DNA from: Diphasiastrum complanatum
Lineage: Eukaryota; Streptophyta; Lycopodiopsida; Lycopodiales; Lycopodiaceae
Reading direction: 5' to 3'
Assembly (NCBI GenBank): GCA_029204225.1
Contig: CM055097.1
Location: 45,837,038 to 45,901,037, forward strand
Length of the DNA stretch: 64,000 nt
Of the stretch, positions 44,111 to 55,589 are shown piece after piece. The stretch's first letter is position 1. Every line of letters begins with the position of its first letter. A model generated the notes under the pieces. That model searched no databases. It was given only the letters and a program-made list of their open reading frames with translations, and was not told the origin of the DNA. Position numbers and translations under genes: made by a program.

Positions 44111-45639
44111 GAATGCATGGTAGATGGTTGTCAACTTTGCGTGGAATAAACTATAGTCCTTTGGGTCAAAATGGGATCGTGACTTGGGTCAAATTAGACA
44201 TAGGGATGCAGGGTCAAAACAGACATAGGATCGAAAATAAGTGGGTCAAATTTTTTATTTCAATCCTAGGGATTGAAATAAACTCCAACTCTATTTGTCT
44301 TATTGATCCAAGCCAAGGATCGATATGGTTTTCGATTCTAAGGCTTGAAATAACTTTCAATCCAAATTGTGAAAAACTTAAGTACTTTCTGTACACTATG
44401 TAAAAACTTGAGTATTTTTATAGACTTGACAGGTCTTCATTACAAGAATGAATCACAAGGGAATTCCAACACAACATAGTAAATGAGACTAAAGATACGA
44501 CATTTGTTATGCTCAACATAACAAAATAAAATCAAATGCATTTTGATACATGGAAAATGGTAAAAGAAATAGAACAATGTCATGATTGTTGTGCTCAACA
44601 CAAGAAAACAAAAATTAGATTACGATTTGCTATTTTGAGCATACCATAATAGTTTACTATTTTCCTAATTTCTTTTTTTCTCTAATGATGACAAACATCA
44701 TATGTTTGAGCATATGCAGTGTGTTATGTTTGTTTGGTCAACCTATAATTTTCTTTTAACACCGACTTGTCCCCAGAACAAAGTTCCCCCCCTTTGTCTT
44801 CCGTGCAACCATGTCGTCCATGTTTCCTATGACGAACTCAACATCTATGACCATCACTTGATATCCCACCTACCGTGGCTACCATGATTGTATTGACAAC
44901 TACCTTCCAGAAACATCGTTCTGGCAGCACGATGTTTCTTAGCTGTGAAGGAATTGTTGTTGGTTTTAATATCCCAAAATCCCACACTTACTCAGCACTC
45001 TTTGATTATGCTCAATACCCACTAAAGGTTTCAAGCACCTGTGTGCTTGGGCTTCTAAAATTACAAAATTTATGTATTTTGTGAGCACCTACCCAAAATG
45101 CAGATAATAAAGACAGTTGTGGCATGGATTAACAGACAGAAATATATGTGCATCTTTCCAAGAACGACAAATAAAGATTGTAGTAGTGAAAAAAACATAA
45201 ATGTCAAAATTTCTTGAAGGTCCGAAGTATGTGCACAACTTCTAGTGTATAAGAGAAAACTGTGAGGGACTTTAGTGCTGATGCAAGTGTGTGTTGTTGG
45301 TATTGATTATATGACACAAGTTTTCTTCTTCCATTCTTACATGCAGCCAAGTGGAATTAAGTGAAAAAAATTACACTCACACTCAATACCCTCGAGAAAA
45401 AAAAAGAGACATCTTGTTTCATCCATAAGAAACTAGTGCATTGTTGTCATCAGGATCAAGAAATTAACAGCAAGAGGACACTGGTATCAACGTGAGCTAT
45501 ATTCTCTGATAATATTAGATATCTCATCAAATAAGAAGCCTTAGCTAAACTCTGATGTATTAAATTGACTAGGGGAAGGGAAAGATAGCCCATTAATGCT
45601 TACTCAACAATGTTGCAATTGCCATACTCGTACCTGATC
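44111..45639. other. No gene recognised
   Basis: The plus-strand frames 44113-44403 and 44702-45084 are open but match nothing I know. Contains an inverted pair near 44265-44350 (AATCCTAGGGATTGAAATAA versus TTCTAAGGCTTGAAATAA). No promoter or RNA gene is evident. Confidence 0.4.
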
Positions 45640-45935
45640 ACTCTCCAGCTGTGGGACTTGAATCAACAACACCTATACAACCTCTTCCATGCCTTGGACC
45701 TCCTTCAGCTCCTGCACCACAAAAGAGGCAATTTGTGAAGAAGAAGAACTCCAAAGTTTTGCACATTGGGATAATTCTTATGACCTGCTTAAGACGCCCT
45801 GAGCTCGAGAAGAATGAAAGAAATTTATTGTGTGTGAATGCAGTGATGGCATTCACAAAATTTGCTTACCAGCTCCTCAAAATTCTGTAGAAGATGGATC
45901 TCAACCCCTCCCCCGCCTTTCTGGATAGGTGAGCT
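45640..45935 (+). other. Possible exon or pseudogene fragment, unassigned
   Basis: The plus strand reads SAPAPQKRQFVKKKNSKVLH in one frame, then WDNSYDLLKTP in the next, then, after another shift, KKFIVCECSDGIHKICLPAP and QNSVEDGSQPLPRL. Coherent text in changing frames suggests a decayed coding sequence. The CEC...H...C spacing has a vague zinc-finger look. I do not recognise the protein. Confidence 0.25.
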
Positions 45936-46097
45936 ATGGAAACTGCTAGAAGAGCCATAAAATGTAATGCGCCCCGCCCCAATCCACGGAACCTACCAGC
46001 AGTGAATTATCCCACACAATGGATGCTCGGGCAATGTCATAGCAGCCCGTAGATCATGTCAATGAAGGCAACACATCTCACGCATATCCTCGATTCC

Positions 46098-46176
46098 CCA
46101 TTGCATCGATGAGCAGCAGAGCATTGCATCGAGGAGCAGCAGAGCATTGCATCGAGGAGCAGCAGAGCATTGAGCA
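46098..46176 (+). repeat. 23-bp tandem repeat
   Basis: GAGCAGCAGAGCATTGCATC + GAG starts at 46111, 46134 and (shortened) 46157, with a partial unit before 46111. It lies about 450 bases upstream of the exonuclease start codon. Confidence 0.9.
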
Positions 46177-46625
46177 GCAAAGGCAAGCGCGAGGAGCAGA
46201 GACAGTTTGATAGCGAAGTTGATCTTTCCCGCCGCCCGGACACCCTCCACAGCTACTGCTAGATGCAGGTGCAGGCCGCGCCCCTCGCTCCCCCTTCACC
46301 TCACCCGTCACCATTGACGAACCGGCTTTTCGCACTCCCTCAGCTCGAGCAACGCATGCCCCGCTATCGGGCAGCCTCGATGCTCGCCTAGAGGCAGCCT
46401 TCCACGTGTTAGCACTCTGTGCGACCGGGGCCACACGCGCAGCCGTGCTCTCGGAGCATGCGACCCCTCCCACACCTGGAGTTGCCCCCAAACCCTAAAC
46501 CCAGGGCCCGCCCAGCCACCTGTCGTGTGCTCATTGGTCAGGCCGTTTTCCCACCCTCACCCTCTCTGTCCCTTGCCAATAACGCTAACGCTCGCCCTTT
46601 CCTCGATCGATGTTTGAAAAATATA
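46177..46625 (+). promoter_or_regulatory. Promoter/leader region of the RRP6-like gene
   Basis: GC-rich compared with the rest of the window, with C-rich pyrimidine stretches (CCCACCCTCACCCTCTCTGT at about 46551-46570) typical of plant leaders, and CCAAT at about 46575. No TATA box stands out. The frame upstream of the chosen ATG is open back to 46419, so the exact start is uncertain. Confidence 0.4.
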
Positions 46626-46806
46626 ATGATAACAGAAACGATAGCTGCATTCAGGATTCATTCTCGCGCTGCCGGTGCAGTTTTGGAAGCGATGGCGGAT
46701 GATTTTGCTCTGGAGGAGGCGGAGGAGAAACCGCAGCACAAGTTTAAGCATGTGTTAGCCGACAATTCATCTGCCCCTTTTGTTCACCTGGCGATTTCTG
46801 AAAATG
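46626..46806 (+). CDS. RRP6L3: RRP6-like 3'-5' exoribonuclease, exon 1
   Basis: ATG at 46626 (MITETIAAF) or 46692 (MADDFALEE) leads into QHKFKHVLADNSSAPFVHL. The block FKxxLADNSxxxFxHL is the N-terminal signature of plant RRP6-like 3 proteins. The exon ends GAAAATG|GTACTC at 46806 in phase 1, and joins exon 2 (51752) to make Gly. Known role of the family: RNA degradation or processing by a DEDD exonuclease with an HRDC domain, related to exosome factor Rrp6/EXOSC10; the subcellular site of the RRP6L3 type is less certain. Upstream ATGs in the same frame (46419) make the exact N-terminus unsure. Confidence 0.75.
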
Positions 46807-47439
46807 GTACTCTATTCATTGGAATCTGCTCAATCGATAAAAAGATGGTCGGCAGAAACCTCATCTTTGAAAGATGTGAATATCTGTATTATGCACCCAT
46901 TTAGATAATTTTGGCACCATTTTTTGCCTATATTCTTAGTATGTTTTTGTTGATCTGAGTTTTTGTATTCGATACTGCTTTTAATTTTAACTCGGCGATC
47001 ATTATTGGAAGCATGATTTTCCAATTTGTAGCTTATAACATATGTTTTGAGTTTTCAAGTGGCTGAATTGTTAATGCTGCTCGTTTGACGAGTGATTTCA
47101 AGAGGCTTTCAGACATTACTCGGAATGATGGTGCTGAATCTCTCTCTGAGCCTGGAGAATCTTTTCATGAATGATTCAGGGAAATTTTCATTGCAATGTA
47201 TGTAGGTGTAAGAAGAAATTTATGGAGGGGATTGTAGGTAAAGATTTGAAATACCCGCAGATAGGTCCAAGAAGTAGATCCTGCTTTATTTCTTCCTCTT
47301 GCTTGTTCGCAGTTTTCATCAGATTGTCAATTCATTTTGAACCTGATTTAAAAAAACAATGATCACAAGCAGTTGCGTAAATCTCCTAGAAGAAGAAAAT
47401 ATCTGTTCCATCTATTCTCGTTAGGTACTCAATATTAGT

Positions 47440-48180
47440 TAGAACCCAAGGCTTGCTGGATGTACAGTGTACAGTCTTGAATCAACATAAATATGATTCT
47501 ATTTCCTCTTTTCTCTTGGCTTGCTCAAGTGTGGTACAAGCCTCATGTAGCATTGGAGGTCATAAATCTTTCTATAAGGCTAAGATAAATTTGTGGACTT
47601 GCATGAACTCAATAATATCATCAGGAACTTTGATTAGTATGTCACGATAAGAATCTGCATAAACTTGAGCAGAGTTTTTGCCTATGCAGGTGCTAGGCGT
47701 CCATAGCTTTCACATGCTCATGAGGTGGGACAAATTAAGCTCTAAAGGCCTTGCGGAAATCAGACCATGTCGAGGGACACGCTGGGGTGTGTTGTAGCTT
47801 ATGCCACCACCGGTCCGCAGCATTGATCTGGAATGGTACGTTGTTGAGGCATATTGACATATCGGGGTGGCTTAATATTCTTAAAGTTGACTAGATAGAG
47901 GAAATAATGTCTGCCAAGGACTTTTTCACCAAAATAAGACGATCTTGCACGTCAATTTTGGTGAGTTCTTGAGGGAGACAACATGCTAGATGTTGCGGAC
48001 ATCACTTCATACTGTGGGCTAATGGACGGCGAGACCACATGACTAGGGATATTGACACATTCGGGCTCCATATCCAACAAACGACAATTGATGTTACAAA
48101 GTATAGTGACAATAGTTAAATCATTTTCCGAAACAGAACTAACGGAAAAAGCTGACAATTTTACAACTTGCAAAAATCAA
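47440..48180 (-). pseudogene. Ty3/gypsy gag remnant in intron 1
   Basis: Minus strand, about 47880-47690: NNVPFQINAADRWWHKLQHT, then TWSDFRKAF and FVPP. The ADRWWxxL...TWxxFxxxFxxxFxP pattern is the retrotransposon gag capsid core. Flanking parts are decayed with stops. Lineage unknown. Confidence 0.7.
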
Positions 48181-48657
48181 AGAAACTAGACGTGAAAATT
48201 AAATACCAAACAAACAAGAAAGGATGTTTGCTCCTTGGTAATTGTAGGATGGAAAATCAGCCTCGAATTTGCTAGGAAGATCAAACAAAATTGCCACCAA
48301 TTTTTGTTGATTTTAGGGCCCGCAAACACGTTTTTCCCTAGATCTTTGCAACCATAGCTCTAAAACTGATGAAATCTGGTTCTTTCAGGTTGGCCTAGTG
48401 TTGCCTATCTACTGATATCTCAAAAAGTCTTGACAGTTAATCAATGCCCAAATCGGCTGGAACTAGTGTGATGGTTTTCTAGGGCAGAAGTTGGGTTTTT
48501 GACAATATCCTCGCAGCTGCAGCTCCGAATCAGGTGGAATCAAGCTGTCTAAGGTCGCTCTAGTGCTGTGTACCTACTCCTAGAATTTCAAGACGATTTG
48601 ACAACTTCTTTCTCATAGAAGTGAATGTCTTGGGTCGCCCAAATTCCCCAAAAAATG

Positions 48658-48688
<31 letters not shown>

Positions 48689-49339
48689 ACTACTACACCA
48701 CATTTGTGAAAAGGGATCTAGACTACTCCTACAACAATTTAACCTTTAAAAGGGATTGGCAATTTTCTCTCTCAAAGATTTCTTAAGAAGTTGAAAAATG
48801 AATTTTTTTTCACATTTTCTCTATCTAGAATGGGCTATTCTCTCACTAAAATGAGGTTCCAATGTCACAAAGCTAGCTCTCCAGGCTCCTCTTGAAACCA
48901 ACTAGGCTTCTAGTGGCTGAAAGAAAATGATTATCTAGGCAAACCTTTAAGCATAGCTACCTATATTCCAATCGTGTGACACATGGCTCCTATGCGTGGG
49001 TGATCAGTCCACTTGGCATGTCATGTCAGTCTTGATCCTTGAATATGTAGCCAACTTAATGTTTAGCTACCCCCGTGCCCCAACCATGTCTAGGCAGTCC
49101 TTTGAACTTGACCCTAGTCAAGTGATTGTAGGTTGACTTGGTCAATGCATGGTGTGCCCAATCACCGGGTCACCTACAATGACACACCCCAGGACTCAGG
49201 TGTCTAGTATTGGGGTGTTGGCTGTGGCCCCCGCCACTGGAGGTCACTTCACCTGGGCCTGAACAAAGCAGTGCTAAAACAATAGTAGTCATGATTAGTA
49301 ATTACAATCTTATAGCAAAAAATTCCACTAGAAGTTTCA

Positions 49340-50153
49340 TCATCTTTGCATGTGATGTAGATTTTGTTCTTCTTTCAAGGCACATTGCTTCATCACATGT
49401 CTTGGTTGCTTGCAAAGAAAGCACAAATTTTCTTTTTGTGTCTTAGGCCGAAAAAACGGTTTGACTTTTAGATGCAGCTTCATCCTATTCATCAAAATAC
49501 TTTGTATTGTCATATTATTTTTTCTCGGATTTTTTTATCCCAAGAGGGATAGCACTTCAGTTGTTGGTGGTGCTTCCTTGAGACTAACATGGTAGAATCA
49601 TAACTTTGGCAATCCAAATTGCATCCTCAAGTGATGGCAACATGTTTTGATGACTCATTCTGATAGTTTTCCTTCAACAAAAGGCTAGGAATAAAACCAA
49701 GCAAAAAAAAAAGCGTTAAATAGTTTTGCAGTTTCTTTCTTGACAAATTTGATTCTTTCCTGTGTCAAATGCGTTACGAGAAGGCGTTTTGAAAAGGTTC
49801 ACAAAACATTGAGTCAGTGTGATTGGAGATTTTGCCACTGAGAAGAAGTTTGCCTTCAAAAATAGCAAAATCCTAGCAGTCTGCTTATTCTTTGGCGTAC
49901 CTTGGAGTTCAAGATGACTTGACCATTGATTCAACCAATCATGAACCCTTTTTGGATTTGTTTCTTTATGCATGCTCAAGAAAAATTTGTTTTGGACCTT
50001 GGTAAGACAAGTCACTAGTGGTAGCCGGTTGCAATCACAACTACAACTGTTGAATTTGTGATTTTTGCATTTTTTTATTTTGATTTTGCAAATCCAACAA
50101 GGCCTATTGCATCTGTTGCTAAAAAAACGTAATTTGGAGAGTTTTTTGGTCAT
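49340..50153 (-). pseudogene. Ty3/gypsy gag remnant with zinc-knuckle trace in intron 1
   Basis: Minus strand: RVHDWLNQWSSHLELQGTPK and ARILLFLK (about 49960-49850), then CFVNLFKTPSRNAFDTGKNQ (about 49810-49750); further down (about 49440-49360) CAFFASNQ-type text in the place of a zinc knuckle. Compare WLAKWSSYFNLHGVPDEK in the gag at 42.2 kb. Two scraps at 56900-57075 resemble 49745-49815. Confidence 0.65.
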
Positions 50154-50458
50154 TGCGTAATTAATGATTCACCTACCATTCAAAGAAGATATTGCGAAAT
50201 CACACTCCTATTTGATGTGGAATCCCTCCAAGCTTGATGAATGATCCCTTTATCTCAACAATGATAGCATGATCCAATTTTGGGTTTGATACCAATATAA
50301 AGACTTCCAAGGATGAACAAGATAATCAATAACACAAAGGAGCTTAGGCATAGGACTATCCAACCCAACCAACTGAGATATAGATGTTGTGGGTACAACG
50401 CACCCTTAAGTTGTGGGAATTCCAAACTATTGTTAGGCTCCTAGCTATGACATCCCAT

Positions 50459-50545
50459 ACTATCATAACCAATGTTGTATCGAAATGTGTTTCGAACGAT
50501 GAAACGCGTTCGGAACGCTACGTTTGAAATAAACGTTCGAAATGA
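50459..50545. repeat. TTCGAACG/CGTTCGAA palindrome cluster
   Basis: TTTCGAACG, AACGCGTTCGGAACG and AACGTTCGAAA stand within 80 bases. Similar text occurs at about 59790-59850 and 62300-62335 in intron 3, so this is probably one end of a small foldback transposon family. Confidence 0.45.
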
Positions 50546-51751
50546 CTAGAAAAAAACCAAGTTTTTTTGCATTTCCCATAGGGCGCAAATTAGGGCTAGG
50601 CATATAAGATAAAGGCTAGGCATAGAAGTGTGATTGTTGACATATTATTGAGTACCTACTACCATGTCCAAAGCTTAGAAACAATTTTAAAAAGTTCTTC
50701 AATTTTCTCAAACTATAAGTTTTGACTTTGAGCATTGAATCCATTGATTTCATCTTGATTCTAAGGTTCGAATACTAGGTGTCTTGCTTTCATTAATCAT
50801 GTACCTGCTATTGTGTATCAAAACGATTTCTCAGAGCTCCCCAAGTTTAAATCTTGTTAATTTATGACTTATCACAATAAGCACTAAAGCCACTAAGTTG
50901 GAGATATAATTGGGTGTATCTACTTAGTACTAGTCTTTCTATGACATGTCTAAAGCCCAAAAACCCATAAAAACACTTTTAAAATACCCTAAAAAAGTTT
51001 TTCGTATGGTAATTTTCCGAGAGGCACTTTAGCATTCAAGTATTGTTGGCCATGAGTGTTCGCTTGAGTCAACCATTTTTTGTATCTAATAAATGAGTTT
51101 CCTTATTGTGTGATGTTTTCTTTGACCATATTTTCAATCCAAGATTGGATGTAAGATTTCTTCACATTGTTGTAGCAATGTCAATAAACTGTGCAATTGG
51201 AACTTGAATATCTAGTATTTTACTTGAGAATGCTTTTTATGAAGATAGATTAGAAAAGGTCACAATGGTAAGATCTAAGAGAATCCGGATTCTTTCGAAA
51301 CCCAGTTAGCAACTTATGCTTGGGTAGCGATGAGACATAAGCAATGCTGTTTGGCTAAGATTTTTTGTTTATTGAATTCTATATTATTGTTTTGAGTTAG
51401 ATCCTTTGACTTTTTGGGGTGCTTGTATATTGTTTCTAAGCTTTGCCTTCTGACATCACTGACTTACCTATTTTTATTTGTGAAATTGGATATATTCTAG
51501 TTTCACAAATAGATATGGTAAGAAAATCAATGTAAGCAAAATAGTTTAGACCTTGATTAGTTTTGAAATAACAATCGTAAGATAATGGCTGAATTTAAGA
51601 CTTGACATTGAGTGTTGCCTTCGCTCAAGTATGGTGCCATTGAAAAAAAGTCAACAATTTCTTCTGATCCTTATTCTCTTGTACAATTTTCAGTAGCCAT
51701 AAATTGTCCCTGGTCAACATGTTAGCTTCTGATCAATTTGGCTGTTAATAG

Positions 51752-51996
51752 GTGTGGATGCTCAACACCCATTTTCCAGTGAAATACACAAACTTTTGGA
51801 AAATGTAAGTGAAGCACCGATTTCCTTCAATAAAGTTGATGATGGCCCTCCACCACTTGATGGACCATACATTTGGGTCGAAACCAGAGAACAACTACAA
51901 GACTTAGTTGAGATTCTGTCCAAGGAGAAGGAGTTTGCCGTTGATATCGAGCACCATAGTATTCGATCTTTTCTTGGCTTTATTGCTCTACTTCAG
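51752..51996 (+). CDS. RRP6L3: RRP6-like exonuclease, exon 2 (catalytic motif I)
   Basis: Acceptor AATAG at 51751, donor CAG|GTACGT at 51996, 245 bases, leaving in phase 0. It reads AQHPFSSEIHKLLENVSEAP, YIWVETREQLQDLVEILSKE and FAVDIEHHSIRSFLGF. The D-x-E of exonuclease motif I is intact (DIE; relatives mostly DTE). WVET and FAVDxExHSxRSFLGFxALxQ are hallmarks of plant RRP6-like 3 proteins. Open reading, no stop. Confidence 0.92.
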
Positions 51997-52160
51997 GTAC
52001 GTGCCATTTTGAATATGTTTGGTATGCGTAATTTTGGAGTTTTATTATGTTTTGAATTTTAGAGTAGAGTCGTTGAGAGATATCATATTTCACTTGTGTA
52101 AGTTTCTTTATGACTTAAGACTTTATGCATTGTTTTATATTTCTTTTGGTGCACTTGCAG

Positions 52161-52259
52161 ATTTCAACTGACAAGCAAGATTTTCTAATAGATGCAATAG
52201 CATTGCATGACCAATTAAGCATCTTGAGGCCCGTATTTGCAAATCCTAATATTTGTAAG
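52161..52259 (+). CDS. RRP6L3: RRP6-like exonuclease, exon 3
   Basis: Acceptor TTGCAG at 52160, donor AAG|GTTTGT at 52259, 33 codons, phase 0 at both ends. It reads ISTDKQDFLIDAIALHDQLS then ILRPVFANPNICK. It follows exon 2 after a 164-base intron, and the next residues expected in the family, (I/V)FHGAD, start exon 4 ten kilobases away. Confidence 0.93.
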
Positions 52260-52529
52260 GTTTGTGAGTTGTCTTTGGTTGTTATCGTTCCTACAATTTC
52301 CTGTTTTTGAGAGATTTTTATTTATTTATAGTCAAACTATTATTGTGTTTTAATACGGAAGTGAGTTTTATGTTTGAAAGATGATGTGAAAAAATCAGAT
52401 CCAAAACATGCTTAAGGGATCAATTGGATCTAGAGGCAAATTTGGTTGTAATCTATTCATCAACAATGTAGAAAATCATGCATCTAACATGCTAGAACAT
52501 GAAAATGCATACAAATCTCATTAAAATCA

Positions 52530-52915
52530 CTATGAATCATAGAATTAATGAACCGTTAACGGTTCACCACGGTTCTGAGAACCGTACGGTTCTTTAAAAT
52601 TTTTGCCCAGAACCGTGGTGAACCGTACTGAATAATTAATTAATTAATTTTTTTTTGTCCCACCCCCAAAAATAGCCCAAAAAATTGCTAAAAAAATGCC
52701 AATTTTTTTTTTTAGAAAAAGCAGATTCTCCCTACTTAAATTATTAACTTCAAATGATTTAATCTCCCAAATTGATAAGAGAGAGGGAGACAGAGAGGAG
52801 ACAAAGAGAGAGGGACAAAAACGAGCTTTGAGGGGTTTGTGGTACGGTTCCTTCCACGGTTCTCAGAACCCACGGTTCTGGGAACCAGAACCGTGGGTTC
52901 TATGCTATGAATCCA
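52530..52915. repeat. Foldback (MITE-like) element rich in AACCGT/ACGGTT
   Basis: About 52535-52550 (ATGAATCATAGAA) pairs with the complement of about 52895-52912 (TTCTATGCTATGAATC). Inside are many copies of AACCGT and its complement: AACCGTTAACGGTT, CCACGGTTCTGAGAACCGT, AGAACCGTGGTGAACCGT and, at the right, ACGGTTCTGGGAACC. No coding. It sits about 270 bases inside intron 3. Confidence 0.6.
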
Positions 52916-52929
52916 TATATTATTGTCCC

Positions 52930-53412
52930 TGTCCGTACGACAACAGTAGTACACTGTCCTTCACACGTGTGAACTCGCAAGAACGACAAGAAAATTAGCA
53001 TTCTACCCATTAGAAATCAAGATATCAAGAGGAGAAGAGCTAGAAGAAGACAATAGCATAGAAAATAAATGTTTTTCAAATGAAGAGAGAACTCTTGAAT
53101 ACATAATGCTCGCTGGACCTGCTATTTATAGCATAAAATATGACATTTGGCGACTTGCCAAAAATGACCCTAAATGGTAGTTTCTAGAAACTTATCCAAA
53201 AACCTAGATATTTGTGACTAGATTCAATGTATGTAAATGAACCAATGACAAGAGGTCTATATGCGACCTTATCAACTTGCCTAGCTGCCAAAAAATAGTA
53301 AAATAAGTATTCTTAGGCCTTATTAGCATTATAAAGTATTTCTAAGTTGAAATTGCATATTGGCCTCAAAATTGCCATGAACTCAACTTAACTAGTTGAA
53401 ATTTTCACACTC
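52930..53412 (-). repeat. Copia 3' LTR in intron 3
   Basis: On the minus strand GAAGAGGGAG is followed by TGTGAAAATTTCAACTAG (start about 53412). The text matches the LTR at 19518-20040. The far end (about 52930) is approximate; CACACGTGTGAA at about 52960 also occurs in the copia LTR at 23.76 kb. Confidence 0.65.
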
Positions 53413-54864
53413 CCTCTTCAACTAGTTTTAGCGTAGATTTAGATAGTACTCCAAGATGAGTTCTATGCTTCATAAACAAGTCCTTTCTCAATGCTTTGGT
53501 GAAGATATCAGCCACACATTCCCTTGATGAGACATGTTGAAGCTCCACCTCCTTTGCCATGATTTGTTCCCTCTCAAAATGATAAGCCACTTCGATATGT
53601 TTGCTCCTTGCATGAAAAATAGGATTGTTTGCCAAGCTTTGAGCTAAAAGGTTATCACAAAAGATGATTGGACACTTTTGAAAATCCATCAAGTCAAGAT
53701 CCAATACCATCCTTTTGATCCATAGCATCTCCTTGGTGCATTAAGTCAAGGCTTTGTACTCGGCTTCGGTTGATGGTAGAGAGATTGTTGCTTGTTTCTT
53801 TGACATCCACGAGATAGCTTCATCATCTATAAAAATAGTATGTACACTTATGGATTTCCTATGCATGTGATCTCCTGCAAAGTCCGAACCTGAAAATCCA
53901 AACAAGTTAGGAGATGATCCCCTATAGACAATGCCAAAATTTCTAGAACCCGAGATGTACCTCAATACACTCTTGCCTAGCTTCCAATCCTCACTAGGAT
54001 CATGCATGAATTGACTTAATCTACGAACACAATAGCTTAGATCTAGTCTTGTGATGGTTAGATAAATGAGTGAACCAACTAGCTTCCTGTAGAGAGTAAT
54101 GTCCTCGAAGGATCTTTCATTACCTCCTATAGTGAGCTTTACATTTGATTTCATAGGTGTATCAATAGATTTATCATCTTTCATATGAAATTATCTAAGA
54201 ATAGAATTAGCATAATTCTCTTGACAAATAAAACTAGTTTGAGAAGTCCTAATTATCTCTATTCCTAAGATGTAGTGCAAATGACCAAGATTATGTACCT
54301 CAAATTCCTTTTTGAGTGCTATCTTGATGTCATCTACATCTTGTTTGTTGCCTCCACTCAGAATGATATCATCCACATGGATTAGAAGAATAGTAAAATC
54401 ATCTTCAACAAATTTTTAATAAAGTGAATGATCATACTCACTCATAATGAAATTTTGAGAAAATAGAAAGGTGTTAAGTTTAGCATACTAGCTCCTTGGT
54501 GGTTGCTTAAGCCCATGCAAACTCTTTTGGAGAAAACACACATGATTAGGCTTGCCATGAGAAATGTAGCCCTCGGGTTGAATGCATGAGTGATATTTAA
54601 TTGCCATAGATCCCAACCATAAAGTGTTGTAAGAGAAATAATGACTCGAATGCTTATCATCTTTGCCACGGGTGCAAAGGTCTCATCATAGTCAATACCA
54701 TACTCTTGAGCATCTCTGCCACAAACCTTGCCTTGTACTTGTTAGGAAGCTCTACCAAACTCCATGTGTTGTTCTTCATAAGAGCTTGATTCTCAAGATC
54801 CATTGCTTGGATCCACTCCTCTTTTTGCCTTGCTTCATGGAGGTTCATCAAAAGAGGTTAGGAA
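53405..54864 (-). pseudogene. Ty1/copia RT and RNase H in intron 3
   Basis: Minus strand from 54864: EARQKEEWIQAMDLENQALM, NNTWSLVELPN (RT start), ISIRVIISLTTLYGWDLWQL, then MDDIILSGGNKQDVDDIKI, where the first Val/Asp of YVDD is altered in this reading, GHLHYILGIEI, KLVGSLIYLTITRLDLSYCV, SGSDFAGDHMHRKS and LPSTEAEYKAL (RNase H acidic residues), FCDNLLAQSLANNPIFHARS, ADIFTKALRKDLF to 53405. Gag, protease and integrase are missing. Frameshifts separate the pieces. Confidence 0.88.
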
Positions 54865-55178
54865 AGCATAGTTTGTACCTTCAACCACTTGCTTACCCTT
54901 TTCATCATATGTGAGCCTTGAAGGTTTTGCCTATGCTTTGATTTCCTCCTTGGGTTTTGACTTGAAGATGCTTCTTCAGTTTTTCCAAAAAATTAAAAAA
55001 TTAGGGTTTCTGAACGGCCAACAAAAAAATATTACATCATTATAGGTGCTAACTTGCTACAACACCAATGCAGCTTACAAAACTTAAGTCCAATGACAAA
55101 CAAAGAAGTTATGACAAAAAATGTGGAAAGAAATTCTAGAGAGAGAAAACAGCTAGAGAGAGAAATGGCCAGAAAACT

Positions 55179-55180
<2 letters not shown>

Positions 55181-55238
<58 letters not shown>
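55181..55238. repeat. (GA)n microsatellite
   Basis: About 29 GA units without interruption. Confidence 0.95.
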
Positions 55239-55240
<2 letters not shown>

Positions 55241-55589
55241 GCAGATCCACCAAAAGATGAAGATCTCTATGCTTGCATACACAAATAATGAAGAAGATAC
55301 ATGAATATATAGGTAAGACCCAAGTGTCAAATACCTAACTTCTTTTACAAGTAACATTAGGTCTAAACTAACTTCACCAACAAGCTACTTAATAAAGAAC
55401 CAACAAACCCCAACTTCTAAGCTTGGGTCTTTTATTAGCAAGGCCTATGGACCCACGAGTTTCTACATGGGGGCCCAAATCTAACTTAAAGTGGCTTAAT
55501 GAAATAACTAATGGTTACACAAATCTCGACCTTTTGGGTCAAAGTAACCTAGAGGTTTTTTATTAACATGGCATGTCCATTAACATATT

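Larger units (their letters stand above)
46807..51751. other. Intron 1 of the RRP6-like gene (4.9 kb)
   Basis: Bounded by GT (46807) and TTAATAG (51745-51751), phase 1. It holds two minus-strand gypsy gag remnants (listed), a (CT)n/(CTA)n run at about 48661-48696, and a palindrome-rich piece at 50459-50545. The remaining sequence is AT-rich without genes; 50600-51740 shows nothing recognisable. Confidence 0.7.

Noticed and set aside
46078-46491. 137-residue minus-strand ORF with Ala/Ser/Cys-rich text
   Set aside because: Antisense of a GC-rich promoter region and the 23-bp repeat; no known domain.
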